This document shows positions 32,885 to 44,700 of a stretch of 64,000 nucleotides of DNA, piece by piece; positions within the stretch are counted from its first letter, which is position 1; each line of letters starts with the position of its first letter. The DNA comes from Narthecium ossifragum (taxonomy: Eukaryota > Streptophyta > Magnoliopsida > Dioscoreales > Nartheciaceae), in the NCBI GenBank assembly GCA_963920575.1, contig OY986969.1, forward strand, positions 4,288,001 to 4,352,000, given 5' to 3'. The notes beneath the pieces are model-generated. The model was not told where the DNA came from and ran no database searches. It worked only from the letters and a program-made list of their open reading frames with translations. The position numbers and the translations under genes are program-made.

Positions 32885-35602
32885 ATACGAAACCATATTG
32901 TTCCATATTATTCGTTGTTTAGCTTATACAATTTATAAGTTATTATACATTATTACCTTATACAATGAGCCAAACGGCTTTGGTGTGCAACTTATGACAT
33001 GTTTGATTCGCTCATTTTGTTCGGAATGGAATGTCTTTTTTTCATTCTAAAAAGGTATTTCGTTGTTTGGTTCTCCCATTCTGATCGAAATGGAATGTTT
33101 CATTCATTCTCGAAGAAGAATGACCCAGACCCATTCCTCTCTCCCCGGGTATGACCTATTCCATTTTGGTTTGAATGATGAATGTGACGTCTAATGACAG
33201 AATTATCCCTAGATAATCAATCTCAATCATTGAATTAAATCACCTTTATTCTTGGATGAATTAAATCACCACCGTTGGATTACACTCATATCAATATATT
33301 TTATATGCATACATTTTATGTGTATATAAATATAGACTCAAATGCTAAAATGAAAAGTAAATAAACTATTATATTTTATATAGATATATATGATTAAATA
33401 TGCATATATTAAGTGTTGAATATGTCAATGATAGTATAATCATTTACACATTATGAATATTGAATAATGGTAAGGTTATTATGGACTGACTTGACCAATA
33501 GGAAACTTAATTAACGAATATCTTAGATGATCCATATCGAGATCATGATCGAATAACAACTTGCTATATGATCCTAATCGAGATCAAGACCCAGCAACCA
33601 GTAATGATCAATGAGTCATTATCAAGTGAGATATACTTATCATAAATCTTGATTGAATCGAGCTGGCACAGGTATAGATGAACACGTCAGCTACTTTGAT
33701 ATCATTTGAGTCAGAAAGTTACAAACTTTGATATTTTTTTTAAATTTTTTTAGACGGTCACAAATTAGAGGCAGGCTTCTTTCTCACCCAATTATGCTTT
33801 TGTCGACATCACTGGCTTTGTTAATATCTTTCATATTTGTATAATGAGAATAACAATAAAGTGTTGAAATCTCCTTGAAATGTGCTTCCGTATCATTTTT
33901 TTTTTTTAAAAAGTGAGTTTAGCCTTAAAGGCCTCAGGACTAAATAACATTCGCTAGCTTCAAACTTGCTATACTTGGAAGGAAAAACCATTCAAATTGG
34001 ATCGAGCCGATATGGATCGTTCTGAGCATTTTTTTTTATCATCTCATTGTTATGGAGATCAACCTCAAATTAGTTACATCTTGTCATCGTCGCATGGTTC
34101 ATTTCAAGTGAGTTGGTATCATATATAGTAAAAGTGGAACCCTAATTGAGGTAGTTTGAACTTTAAGCTGGATTCACATCCATGTAATTCCAACACCCAT
34201 AATAGCTTTCCCGTCAAACTTTATAATTAAGTTATGTTTCATTTCTATTTATGTTTTCTAGCTAGTCATGCATTGGTCAAAACTACCTAATAAGGCTAGG
34301 ATTGTTTAAAAAATGCAATGTCTATTCATGGTTATACTAAGATCCTAGAAGTTTTATTAGACAAAGTGGAATATGCTTTAGAGCCCATGCTTTTAATTAG
34401 TAATTAAGAAAATTTCTAATGTACCATGTGCCTTAGAAGACAAGAATATTCAGCATATTTGCCTCATCATAGACTTGTAAATATGTATGACAAGTTCAAA
34501 GAATCTGCTGATGAATGGCAAATTACATTGAATATATACAAGAGAAATGACTCATTAGTGCATCGGCATATCCTTATTGCACCATTTAAAGATGGATCAT
34601 AATTAAAAGCACTCTTGTTTAGTAGCAAACATTATCTTAATTAGGGTACGTAAGGAGAGATGTTGGATAGGCTTAAAACATTTGTCATTACTAGTCGATC
34701 CAAGATATATTTTTTTAATTGAACCAATTGGTTTGCAGCCTTTAGGAAGTGACAAGACATTCTAATTGGCAGTAACGCGTTCATGTTTATCAAGATTTCA
34801 TGTGCATTGCTATCATAGTTTTCAAGACAAAGATAGACTATAGGCCTGACTTCCACTTTGATAGGGTAAGGGGAAAAAAAAATGCAAGCTTGAGATAAGA
34901 AAATTTAAACTTTAATTCAGATAGCGGGCTTCTCTAAATTAAATTAATTTTTTATTTATTTATTCTAATGCTAGTTGTCCACCTCCTTCGCTCATTACAA
35001 ATTTACAATAAAAAATTAACAGAATCAACATGTTTAACATCATGGATACAACTTGAACGCAATCAAACACCTACATCGATCGGTATAATTCGGAGTGAGA
35101 AAAAGATGACCAATTAAAAAGACTCGAATCAATTTGCCACACACGCACGACGTTAGCCTAATTAGGGCTTTGATTATTACTTGGGATATGTTTCTTTAGA
35201 GAAGATCTCACATCAAAACATCTGACTTTAGATGATTCGTTTGTGCAGATGATTTCATATCAGTAGTTATTTAGATAATTAATTGTGATAGGCCGGAGGA
35301 ATATATACAAAAGTACTATAGAACTCTCTTCCTAAATGAATGCATGACTCCCATTAACTAGTTCACCAGTTGGATCTTACATGTATTATTTAAATTGCTT
35401 CAGCCGCTGGTTTATTGTGTGTACATATATATATTGAAGAATTAATGACACCGGTTGTAGCCTGGGATTACTTTGAGTGATCTGGGTGGGTGTTGACACC
35501 TGCATCAGTAAAACTTAATATAATTCCTGAACTATTGTTTGGATCGTGTGACTTGTGACATAGAACAAAATAACATGAACAGAAAGACACGCCGAGAGAA
35601 AG

Positions 35603-35635
<33 letters not shown>

Positions 35636-35930
35636 CATTTTTTACGGTGAAAAAGGAAAAAATCATAGGGATATATTATATAGATCGCCAATTTCAGTAT
35701 TTAACGAGTTTTATAGTAATATACCTCTCGTAACTCTCTCACATATGCCAAACTCATGCACCCTTTTTTCTCTCTTCCCCCTCCAAGCCGTACAGTTCTC
35801 TCTGTTACGAGAACGCACGTTGCAATTCCTCAGTCTCTCTCTCTGGCCCCTGGAATGGAAGCAATCCCACGTCTTTCTCTAGCTCTCTGAAGCACATGAT
35901 ACCCAAGAGCAACCCCTTTAACCTCTAAAC
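32885..35930. other. AT-rich intergenic stretch
   Basis: No gene recognised. 33000-33190 contains repeated GGAATGGAATG/CATTCCATT modules and may be an old MITE. A (TA)n(GA)n microsatellite lies at 35608-35635. Confidence 0.5.
35608..35635. repeat. Compound TA/GA microsatellite
   Basis: About eight TA units followed by about seven GA units. Confidence 0.9.
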
Positions 35931-35937
35931 CCCTGTG

Positions 35938-36142
35938 TTTGTGTTTGGTATGAGGTTATTCACGTACTTATCCCTAAATATAAAAAATAATCATTACTAT
36001 TTTATTCATATTTCATCTACCACCACCACTTTATTTTTTCCTATCTCCGTTCATTAAACCACCTTAATCTAGAATAATCTAACCCCAAAATCCCTTAACC
36101 CCCATTAATCTGGAATAAGCTAATCCCACACCAAACAAACCC
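35938..36142. mobile_element. MITE A (GTTTGGT-type ends), approximate bounds
   Basis: Left end GTGTTTGGTATGAGGTTA; right end inverted GTTTGGTGTGGGATTA. The interior is AT-rich with no ORF. TSD not resolved. Confidence 0.55.
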
Positions 36143-36164
36143 GGATAAAGTAAGAATAATTACT

Positions 36165-36462
36165 TTGTGTTTGGAGATAAGTATGTGGATAAAGAATCCC
36201 ATACCAAAAATAGAGCCTACCCCTACTTGATTCGGTGATAGGTGGGGATAACCCCATTTATCCTCAAACATCAAAATTCATTATCCTCAAGCAATTATTA
36301 CTGATTTATCCTCTTTTTTTAATCATTATTAATTATCTCATAACATTTTCTACTCAAAAATCCCTTATCCTCACCTATCCCTCATAATTTTTATTTATCT
36401 TTTAAATCCCTTATCCCCATTTATCCCCGGCTTTTCTATCACCAAACAAAACAAGACATAAG
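36165..36462. mobile_element. MITE B (GTTTGG-type ends), approximate bounds
   Basis: Left end TTTGTGTTTGGAGATAAG; right end inverted TTGTTTTGTTTGGTGATAG, with ATCCCC/GGGGAT modules in both arms. It adjoins MITE A and may be a sister copy. Confidence 0.5.
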
Positions 36463-37176
36463 TCGGCTAAGATACTTGACCTAAAGCACCCAACAATAGG
36501 TCAAATCAGAGTCCACATCAGCCTATAATTGACGGACCAAATCTCGTGGGTACTGTTCATGTGAGCAGTAACTTCGAAAATTATACGCCTTAACTGCTCC
36601 ACCAATATATTATCATAATACTTGGCACACAAATTTGCAAGATGCAGGATGTACCCCACTATAACTATTTCACATGACAACTTGCTATGATACTATTATC
36701 CTCCAAATCACCTTATCCAAAACCTAAGCTGAAAAGGAAAAAAGAGAGATTATTATTATATTAATGAAATTTTTTTATATATATATAGACACGTGGCATG
36801 TGTAATACACATACCACCTAGTCCATTAGCGATTGATTGATCTACTGATGGACGTACAAGATCAATGAATCGGTAGTAGGCTACCAATAAGTGTTTATCG
36901 ATAGTGGGCTATTGATTGATTGACTCAAATCAGTGCTTTATATTAATATTATCTAACATCCCCAACAGACAGTAACTGATCAGATTTTTTGTCAAATAGA
37001 ACCCCCAATATTCACTTTTGGCACTCTGAAACCCCCATACCCTGTTAAATACACATATAATTATTGGTTATACACGTATTATTATTGATTATACACGTCT
37101 TCGTTTATATGTGTGTTTGTTACGCGTATTTTTTTTTTGGGTCTTATTATGCAAAAAAAAAAGAAGCAAGAGTGTT
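36463..37176. other. Intergenic stretch with second CGGTAG/CTACCA module
   Basis: No gene. 36855-36945 holds AATCGGTAGTAGGCTACCAA and further ATTGATTG repeats like those at 26.0 and 40.9 kb. Confidence 0.45.
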
Positions 37177-37179
37177 TTA

Positions 37180-38325
37180 GAGCATTTCCAACCGTGCTGC
37201 CTAATTTCACTCCAACCGGGCTGCAAATCCAGCTGCATTTATGCAGCTCCGCCCCCACCCCTACCCCCCAGTTGCATTTATGTAGCAGAACAAACCCAAC
37301 TGCATTTATGCAGCATTGTTATTTAATGATATTTATAATTCCCATATTACCCTTTATATTCTTCTCATCTAATTCTAAATTACTAATATATCCTACAGCT
37401 AAGGTACCTTAAGTATAATAATTTACGTAACTTTAAAATTACTGATTTATTTAGAATAAATAATATATCAATGGAAAACTCTTGTCGATCCCTACAAAAC
37501 AAGACTAATATTGAATACTTTTTAATTATTATTTATCTAATTGTATATAAATTATATTTTTACTGGTTTTTTTTTCATCATTGAGTTTTTAAATTATACA
37601 TCAGTACGTGGGTTTTTAATTAAATTAATTATAATTGTAATTACATTATCTAAAGGTATTTGTGCAGAATACTAAAATGAAAACGAATCTTACACACTAA
37701 ATATTGAGAATTTCAATTTAATATGCATAAAGACGTGAAAAACATTGAATATAGATAAAAACGTTACAATGTGAAGGATCTTCAGCACTCGGAGGAGCTG
37801 ACTATAGAGGAAGTCAGTACAGAGGTACTGGCTACGAAGGTGGTAAGTACGGAGGAGATCATTATGGAGAAGGCAAGTACGGAGGACGCCAATGTGGAGG
37901 AAGCCAGTATGGAGGAAACCAGTACGGGGAGTTGAATATGGAGGAGGTCAGCACGGATGAAGTGCACGTGGGAGTGGCAGTGAATTTGGCGATGACCTGC
38001 CGAAATATTAATATTTTTTATTTTTTGTGGTCTTTTTTATTATTAATTGCTGAAATGTAATGTTTTCTGTATTTTAGTTAATTATGTAATTTTTTTTTCT
38101 ATATTTTCTATAATTTTGTAATGTTTTCTATATGATAGTTAATTATATTCTATATTTTATGTACTCTTTTTTATTATTAATTGTCTTGATTATAAAATAT
38201 TATTATTGAGATGAAATCTTTTTTTAGTGGCTCTTCCATTCGAGTGGATCAACTCCATTGTTTCATATTTGGAGCAAAATAGACATTTACTAGCCACAAA
38301 AATACCGTCAACGTTGGAGATGTTC
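37180..38325. mobile_element. PIF/Harbinger-like DNA transposon, non-autonomous
   Basis: Inverted ends GAGCATTTCCAACCGT (left) and GAACATCTCCAACGTT (right, other strand), flanked by TTA on both sides (37177-37179 and 38326-38328), the TSD typical of PIF/Harbinger. No transposase is readable. A degenerate Gly/Tyr-rich repeat (37800-37940) lies in the middle and GGTTGCATTTATGCAGC-type repeats near the left end. Confidence 0.7.
37780..37945 (+). repeat. Degenerate 15-21-bp repeats encoding GGxYGG-like residues
   Basis: Units such as AGTACGGAGGA and AGTATGGAGGA recur. One plus-strand frame reads YGG-rich residues. It could be a captured gene fragment or a simple repeat. Confidence 0.6.
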
Positions 38326-38514
38326 TTAAAGCGTAAAAAAGTGAATATCCGATCGTAAGTGAATATTGGAGGTACCTTTTGGAAAAAAAATCCCAACGGA
38401 CCTGAACACTTCTGATGCCATGTCACCCGTCGCCGTCATCCCCGTACGTACGTGGCATATATGTTCTTGCTATTAATTAGATCGTAAAGTAGCTAATTGC
38501 CAACGTCTCCTCCC

Positions 38515-39432
38515 TTAATTCTTCTGCGTCGTTGTCTGAGCAGCAAGACGGGTCAGGGACGTCGCATGGAATCCGACAGTGCGACACATGATGTCGGCGG
38601 TGGCCGCAGTGGAAGACGGGAAGGGCTTAATGGTGGTGCGTCGATAAGGCCCCAGCCACTTGGCCACCATGTACCGGCTCTTGCGCCATGGCGGAGGGTG
38701 CAGTCCTCGGCTCTTTAGCGACTTCCTCGCCGCCTTGGCTACCGCCTGCACCACCTGCTTCACTTCCTCTGGCGTCGCCACCAATACTATCGGAAGCGCC
38801 GCCACCACTCTCGTGTACTCTTCGGTGGCCCTCGCGATCTCGAACCCTTCCGGAAAACCCACGTCGACGATGTACCTCGCCGTCGTCCCTTCTCCTTTCC
38901 TCGGCGCCACCACGTCGATGTACTCGTGGTGGCCTGCCACGAGGCCCTTCTGGCTCTCCCAACTCGCCTTGCAGAGGCCGGCATTGTACCCGGCCTCCCG
39001 CAGCTTCGTCTTCACAAGTTGCCGGTGGCCCGAGCAGCTCGGCTTCAGGTCGGGGAGATCCTCCGTGATGATCGTCACATCCCTCAATAGCCGGCGGCGG
39101 AACCGGTTCCTCTTCCCAAGCTCATCTATCATTCTCCGCAACACGGTCGCCACGTCTCCCAAGTCATCGTCACCATGGTCACAATCGTTGTCGGAGTCGT
39201 CGCAATGATCGGGAGAGTCATCGGCGTCGTCGTCGGCAGCTGCGGCGACAGAGACGAAGTCGTCGATCTCGAGCAAGGCGTGAACGAGGAGGCCGGAGAA
39301 GCAGGACGGCTCCACGTCGGCGTCGTGCTCGCTGCCACCGCTGCTGTAGCAGCACTCCTCGCCGATGAGCCGTGTCTTCTTCTTATGGTCCAGTGGATCC
39401 GAAACCCGTTTAGCTCGTATGGGGGTAGCCAT
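38515..39432 (-). CDS. DUF506 (PDDEXK_6) family protein, copy 3
   Basis: A 305-residue intronless ORF on the minus strand, paralogous to copies 1 and 2. Start MATPIRAKRVSDPLDHKKK; acidic linker DDDADDSPDHCDDSDND; core LREAGYNAGLCKASWE, GHHEYIDVV, RYIVDVGFPEGFEIAR (Glu to Gly versus the others); end RGLHPPPWRKSRYMVAKWLG. It is inverted about 8 kb from copy 2, and its promoter shares the blocks of the other copies, so the duplication included upstream DNA. Family role: predicted nuclease-like fold, Ca-sensor partners in Arabidopsis; activity not proven. Confidence 0.92.
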   Translation of the reverse strand: MATPIRAKRVSDPLDHKKKTRLIGEECCYSSGGSEHDADVEPSCFSGLLVHALLEIDDFVSVAAAADDDADDSPDHCDDSDNDCDHGDDDLGDVATVLRRMIDELGKRNRFRRRLLRDVTIITEDLPDLKPSCSGHRQLVKTKLREAGYNAGLCKASWESQKGLVAGHHEYIDVVAPRKGEGTTARYIVDVGFPEGFEIARATEEYTRVVAALPIVLVATPEEVKQVVQAVAKAARKSLKSRGLHPPPWRKSRYMVAKWLGPYRRTTIKPFPSSTAATADIMCRTVGFHATSLTRLAAQTTTQKN

Positions 39433-39639
39433 GAGCTACCACTAACTTCTATAGAGAGAGAGGGAGAGCTAGAGTTATGAAGGAGATCCAGATGTTGTTG
39501 GTGTTTGCAGAGGTATGTACTATAGAGATAGATAGAGAGAGAGAGAGATGAGATTCCAAAAGGATAGGAATGAAGAAACAGGCGGCATTAGCATCAACAT
39601 CTATTAGGACAACTGACCCTGTACCACAGCCTTAGCTAG

Positions 39640-39990
39640 CCATTCTATATATTTATAATAAGAGAAAGTCGGCAATTATTGTACCTCTCTGTGTGGAATC
39701 TGCGTGGTATATTCCTTCAAGCTGCACGCAGCCCCTCTCGATAGTTTGTCTCCTGATCTACCTGTTATGCTGCAGTCAGCAATTATTATAGCTAACCCTG
39801 TCCTCGGATATAATTTGTATATTTTTCATGGACCCAAGAGTAAAGAATATACCCGCAGCCGCAGCCGCAGGAGAGAACCACCAACCGCGCGCGGCATGTC
39901 GCGGCATATATATGCCGCTCGGACGGTCGTATGATTCGTTTGCCACGCCTGTTTGCCGCATAGACGCATGCAAAAAGGTCACGGGGGCGG
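39640..39990 (-). promoter_or_regulatory. Promoter region of DUF506 gene 3 with HD-Zip I site
   Basis: On the minus strand, AGATTCCACACA is followed by GGTACAATAATTG (39673-39683), then TATAAATATATAG (about 39645-39660), a good TATA box, then CT-rich leader with runs at 39448-39465 and 39530-39545. Farther upstream GCATGCGTC, ATCATACGACCGTCCGAGC and GGCATAT match copy 1 and 2 blocks. Confidence 0.65.
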
Positions 39991-40383
39991 CGGGGAGCAT
40001 ACCCAGTTTCTGCGTCACTCCCTTAAAATTAGTTCCTTCATGCATTTCGCACGAGGAGAAAGATTTGCGTGTGGTCATGTACGCTGTACATCGGCTCTCT
40101 ACCGATTTACTCAACCTAAAATGCCCAGAGAAAAAATAAGAAAAAGAAACTTATTTACGAGTCATTTCTGATGCAATCGTGGCAGCTTACTATGATGATG
40201 GAGAATTGAGATGCTAACTCTAAGAAAATGGTCCTTGTCAGTTGATGAGATGGGTTAGGCCGAATCCAATTTTTCTCACGACAGCGGAATCGCCCTTTTT
40301 TTTGTTTTTGGCCTTGCTGTCTTGGCGAGTCACTCACTGTCCGGATTTTTGGGTGTTTGTTATCCCTGTGATTATTTACTAGG

Positions 40384-40795
40384 CTTGTTTGATCTGGGGA
40401 TAGGGAACATAGGGAACCTATCTAGGTTAAGCTCATTTATCCTTATATTATAGTCAAATATCATCTAATTCTCATTTGTATCATCACTTTTATCTCCATT
40501 CTTATCCTCACTTTATCCATACTTTACAACCAATCATTACTACATTTTCTCTTCTTTTCAACCAATCATATCAACTTTATCCTTACTTTTTCACTTTTTT
40601 AATTAATTACATCAACTTTATCTTTACTTTTCAACCAATCACATCAACTTTATCCCTATTTTTTCAACCAAACATTACTAATTTATCACTACTTTTTAAC
40701 AAAATACCATACATATCCCACTACTTATTCCAGGATACCAATCCCCATCCCCTCTAATCCCGGGATAGACTATCCCACAACCAAACGCACCCTAA
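40384..40795. mobile_element. MITE with GGGATAG-type inverted ends, approximate bounds
   Basis: Left end GGCTTGTTTGATCTGGGGAT; right end inverted GGGTGCGTTTGGTTGTGGG then ATAG. The inside is rich in ACTTTATCC/CAACCAATCA repeats. The TSD is uncertain. Confidence 0.55.
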
Positions 40796-40854
40796 CGCTT
40801 GTTTCTTTGTTGGTACTTTAAAGCCTCTCTCGGCTATTTTCACTATAAATACAC

Positions 40855-40965
40855 ATTTGTTCTACCGATTAGATGTCGGTAGAACACCACCAATTGATTG
40901 ATGCAATTAATCGGTAGAACACTACCAATAAATTAAATGATGAGATCGGTAGGAGTCTACTGATT
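40855..40965. repeat. ATCGGTAG/CTACCGAT repeat module, third site
   Basis: Three to four copies of a palindrome-like unit: GTCGGTAGAACACCACC, AATCGGTAGAACACTACC, ATCGGTAGGAGTCTACTG. Related modules occur at 26.0 and 36.8 kb. Confidence 0.6.
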
Positions 40966-41379
40966 GAAAGACATGTGCGATGTACATGCCCTTTGTCGTG
41001 TATACCCCAATCGCGACCCTTCACACAATATTATATGACTCCTTGAAAACACATGAAGGATTTCACAATAGTATTCAGTTCAACTTGGCTCGATGAGAGA
41101 ACTAAAGTGACGAAAATGCGCGCCCATAGGAGAAAAGTGAAATTTTGAAGCCTCAATAGTTCTCCAAGGGCATTTTATTCTTTTTCTTTCAAGTAGAGAA
41201 TGAAAAGATAAATGCTCCAGGCATTCAAACAAAATCTTTTTCAAGGGTGTTTATGCCATTTAAGCCTTTTAGCACTATTTTCAAACTCCTTCCTATAGTT
41301 TTTGGGACAAATATGATATTATCATAAATGCAAGGACTAAAATGAAATTTTAGTGAGTTTTGAGCGACTAATATGATAT

Positions 41380-41700
41380 TAACCATTTGTTTGGATCGAT
41401 CTAGACTGGGTTGGATCGATCTGGAATAGGTTTGGATCGATTCAGAACTTTTCTGGATCAATTCGAACTGGATCTGGATCAATCCAGCCAGACTGGGCCT
41501 GAATCAATCCATACTGGGTCTGGATCAATCCGAATATGACAGATTTTGTGCAATTTATGTCTTTTAAGCCTGGAATCGATGCAACTCTCTTTGGAAACTC
41601 TTGTACCTAAAGTAACATGAAAAGTAATTAGAAATACATTGCTTGAGAGCTAACAAAGCCAAGTTAAATGGGTGAATTATGCATATTTTGTGACTCATTA
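41380..41700 (-). repeat. Fragment of a gypsy-type LTR with GATCGATC array
   Basis: The right end at 41700, read on the minus strand, starts TAATGAGTCACAAAATATGC, similar to the LTRs at 15569 and 60007. GATCGATC or one-mismatch copies recur every 20-22 bp from 41394 to about 41530. The left end is not resolved. It interrupts the Copia pol, which resumes at 41701. Confidence 0.65.
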
Positions 41701-44700
41701 GGTTCTTCCGTGGAACACCGGATTTTTGGTCATCGAGATCGTTGCCTTGTTGTCACAGAAGATCTCTGTTGCATGTGGTTGAGCTTGGTTCAAATCTTCC
41801 TAGATTCGTCACATCCAAATTGCTTGACAAGTAGTTGCTGATGTGGCAATATACTCAGCTTCCGATGACGACAATGTCGTAGTAGCTTGCTTCTTTGAGC
41901 GCCAAGATATAACACCCGAGCCTAGATTGAAGACATAGCCACTTGTGCTTTTCCTGTAATCTACAAAACTAGCCCAATCACTGTCAGTAAACCCAAACAA
42001 TTTAAAATTGGGAACTGGTTTATACCAAATTCCGTAGTTACTCATTGTCCGGATGTAGCGAAGAATGCGCTTTGTCGTTCGAAGATGGTCCACTGATGCA
42101 TTATGCATGAACCTTGACATCAAACTAACAGGAAAAACAATATCCGGACGAGTATGGGTCAAGTACATCAAGCCACCAACTAGTGCTCTAAATTGCCTCT
42201 CATGTGCTTTGGATGAACGTTCATTCAAGCTTAACTTTTCATTTGCATTCATGGGAGTAGAGAAGACCTTGCAGTTTAGCATATTATACTTCTTAAGCAA
42301 GTCTAATGCATATTTCTCTTGAGAAATAAAAATGCCATCATTAGTTTGCGTAATTTGAAGACCAAGGAAATAGTGAAATATTTTCAAGTCAGACATATCA
42401 AATCCATGTATCATGCTACTCTTAAATTCTTGGATAAGAAAATTGGAGGATCCGGTATAGATAATGTCATCGACATAAACACAAAGAACGAGCATATCAG
42501 TACCTTTCACCTTCACATATAGATTGGGCTCACTTTCACTTCGACGGAAGCCATTTTGGTGAATATATGAGTCGAGCTTTCCATACCACGCCATTGGAGG
42601 TTGCTTGAGACCGTAGAGTGCTTTCTTCAACTTGTACACCTTCTCTTCTTGCCTATCAACAACAAATCCTTGTGGTTGATCAATATACACATCTTCTTCT
42701 AATGTGCCATTCAAAAAGGCGGACTTAACATCAAATTGAAAAACATTCCACTTCATGTGAGCTGCAACTGCTAATATAATTTTAATGGTCTCGAATTGTG
42801 CAACCGGAAAAAATGTTTCAAGATAATCAATACCATGTGTTTGTACATATCCTTTGACAAGCAATCTTGCCTTGTTTTTCTGTATACTTTCATCAGCATT
42901 GCACTTCACATTATAGACCCATTTCACACCAATGGCCTTCTTCCATGGCGACAAGTGTACAAAATCCCATGTCTTGTTTCTCTCAATAGCAGCTAATTCC
43001 TCTTTCATGGAACTTTCCCATTCTTCTTTGCCACAAGCCTCTTCATAACAAGTAGGTTCTGCAACCATAAGAGCAAAAGTGCATGCTTCATATATCTAAG
43101 CCAGAGATCGTACCTTTCTTGGAGGAGTATCACCATCAAGTGTAGGATCAATGTTGCTGCCACTCGCACTCCTCACATCCCTTGATGATGTCTTCTCAGG
43201 AGACAAAGGTGATGAGGTTCTTTCAAAAAGACTAGGTGATGGGAAAGCATGAGGTGATGACACATCCTCATTTAATGCAGGAACTTCTGATGCATCTTCC
43301 ATGAATGGCATGTGATGACTTGACTCTTCTTTCCAATCCCAGCAGTTGTATTCATAAAAAATAACATCTCTGCGAATGATGAGTTTCTTTCTTCTAGGAT
43401 TATATTGCCTATAACCCTTTGTTTCATCACTATATCCAGCAAATATGCATTTTTCACTTTTCTTATCAATCTTTGTATGATCACTAGAATCAATCAATGC
43501 ATAGGCAATGCAACCAAAAATTCTTAAAAACCTTACATCATGTTTCCGATGCCACAAGCTTCATATGGAGTCAAGTTGCGCACTGCATTTGTTGGAGAGA
43601 TGTTGAGAAGCCAAACCGATGTAGCTACGCTTCGGCCCAAAAATAAATTAGAAGATGCTTCTCATTTAACATGCTACGAGCCATCTCCACCACTGTTCTA
43701 TTTTTTCTCTCGGCTACTCCATTTTGCTCCGGCGTCTTTCTTACTGTCAATTGCCTGTGAAAGACAGTTTGCACTCAAAATGATTCGAATTCATTAGATA
43801 GGAATTCACCTCCTCTCCTCTGTCGGTGTGAAGAACCTTTATGACATGCCCACTTTCTTTTTCTGCAAAAGCCTTAAATTCCTGAAATTTCTCAAATGCC
43901 TATGACTTTTGAACAAGAAAGAGCACCCAACTCATACGAGAGAAGTCATCAGTAAACAAAAGAAAATATCTACTCTTGTTTAAAGATAGAGTTTTTACCG
44001 GCCCACATATGTCGGCATGAACTAGTTCAAGAGGCATTTTGGCTCTCCAAGCTTTACCAACTGGAAATGACAGGCGGTGTTGTTTTCCATAAACACACCC
44101 TTCACAAACCTCATCAATGCAAGCTATGGAAGGTAAACCACATACCATCTGCTTCTGACTCAATAATTTCAGCCCATTAAAGTGCAAGTGGCTATAACGT
44201 AAATGCCATAGCCAAGATTCATTCTTCATGTTGATAGCAAAGGCACATTTATCAAGACAAGAAATATCAAGAAGAAACATTTTGTTCTCAACCATGTGAG
44301 TCATAATATGAGTATTAGAACTTATATTTCTAATCTCACACATATCATCATGAAATATGACAGAATATCCCCTCTGAATTAGTTGACCCACACTAAGCAA
44401 ATTATGTGTTAAATCAGGAATATAATAGACATCACTAATTGTCCTTTCAATACCTGATTTAGTCTTAATTGCAATAGTTCCCTCTTCTATTTGGACACGC
44501 TTGTCATTGCCAAGCCGAACCTTCAATTTCACAGATTCATCCATATTGCAAAAGAGACTCATTTTTCCTGTCATGTGGTTACTGCAACCACTATCTAGAA
44601 ACCACACATATGTAGTACTTTCATTAGTATTCAAGCAAGTAAGAAATAAGTTACCCTCTTCTTGCTTTGCCTTTTCCCAGCAATATGGCTCAGTGTGTCC

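Noticed and set aside
33000..33190. Possible MITE with GGAATGGAATG modules
   Set aside because: The modules repeat, but I could not define inverted ends or a TSD.
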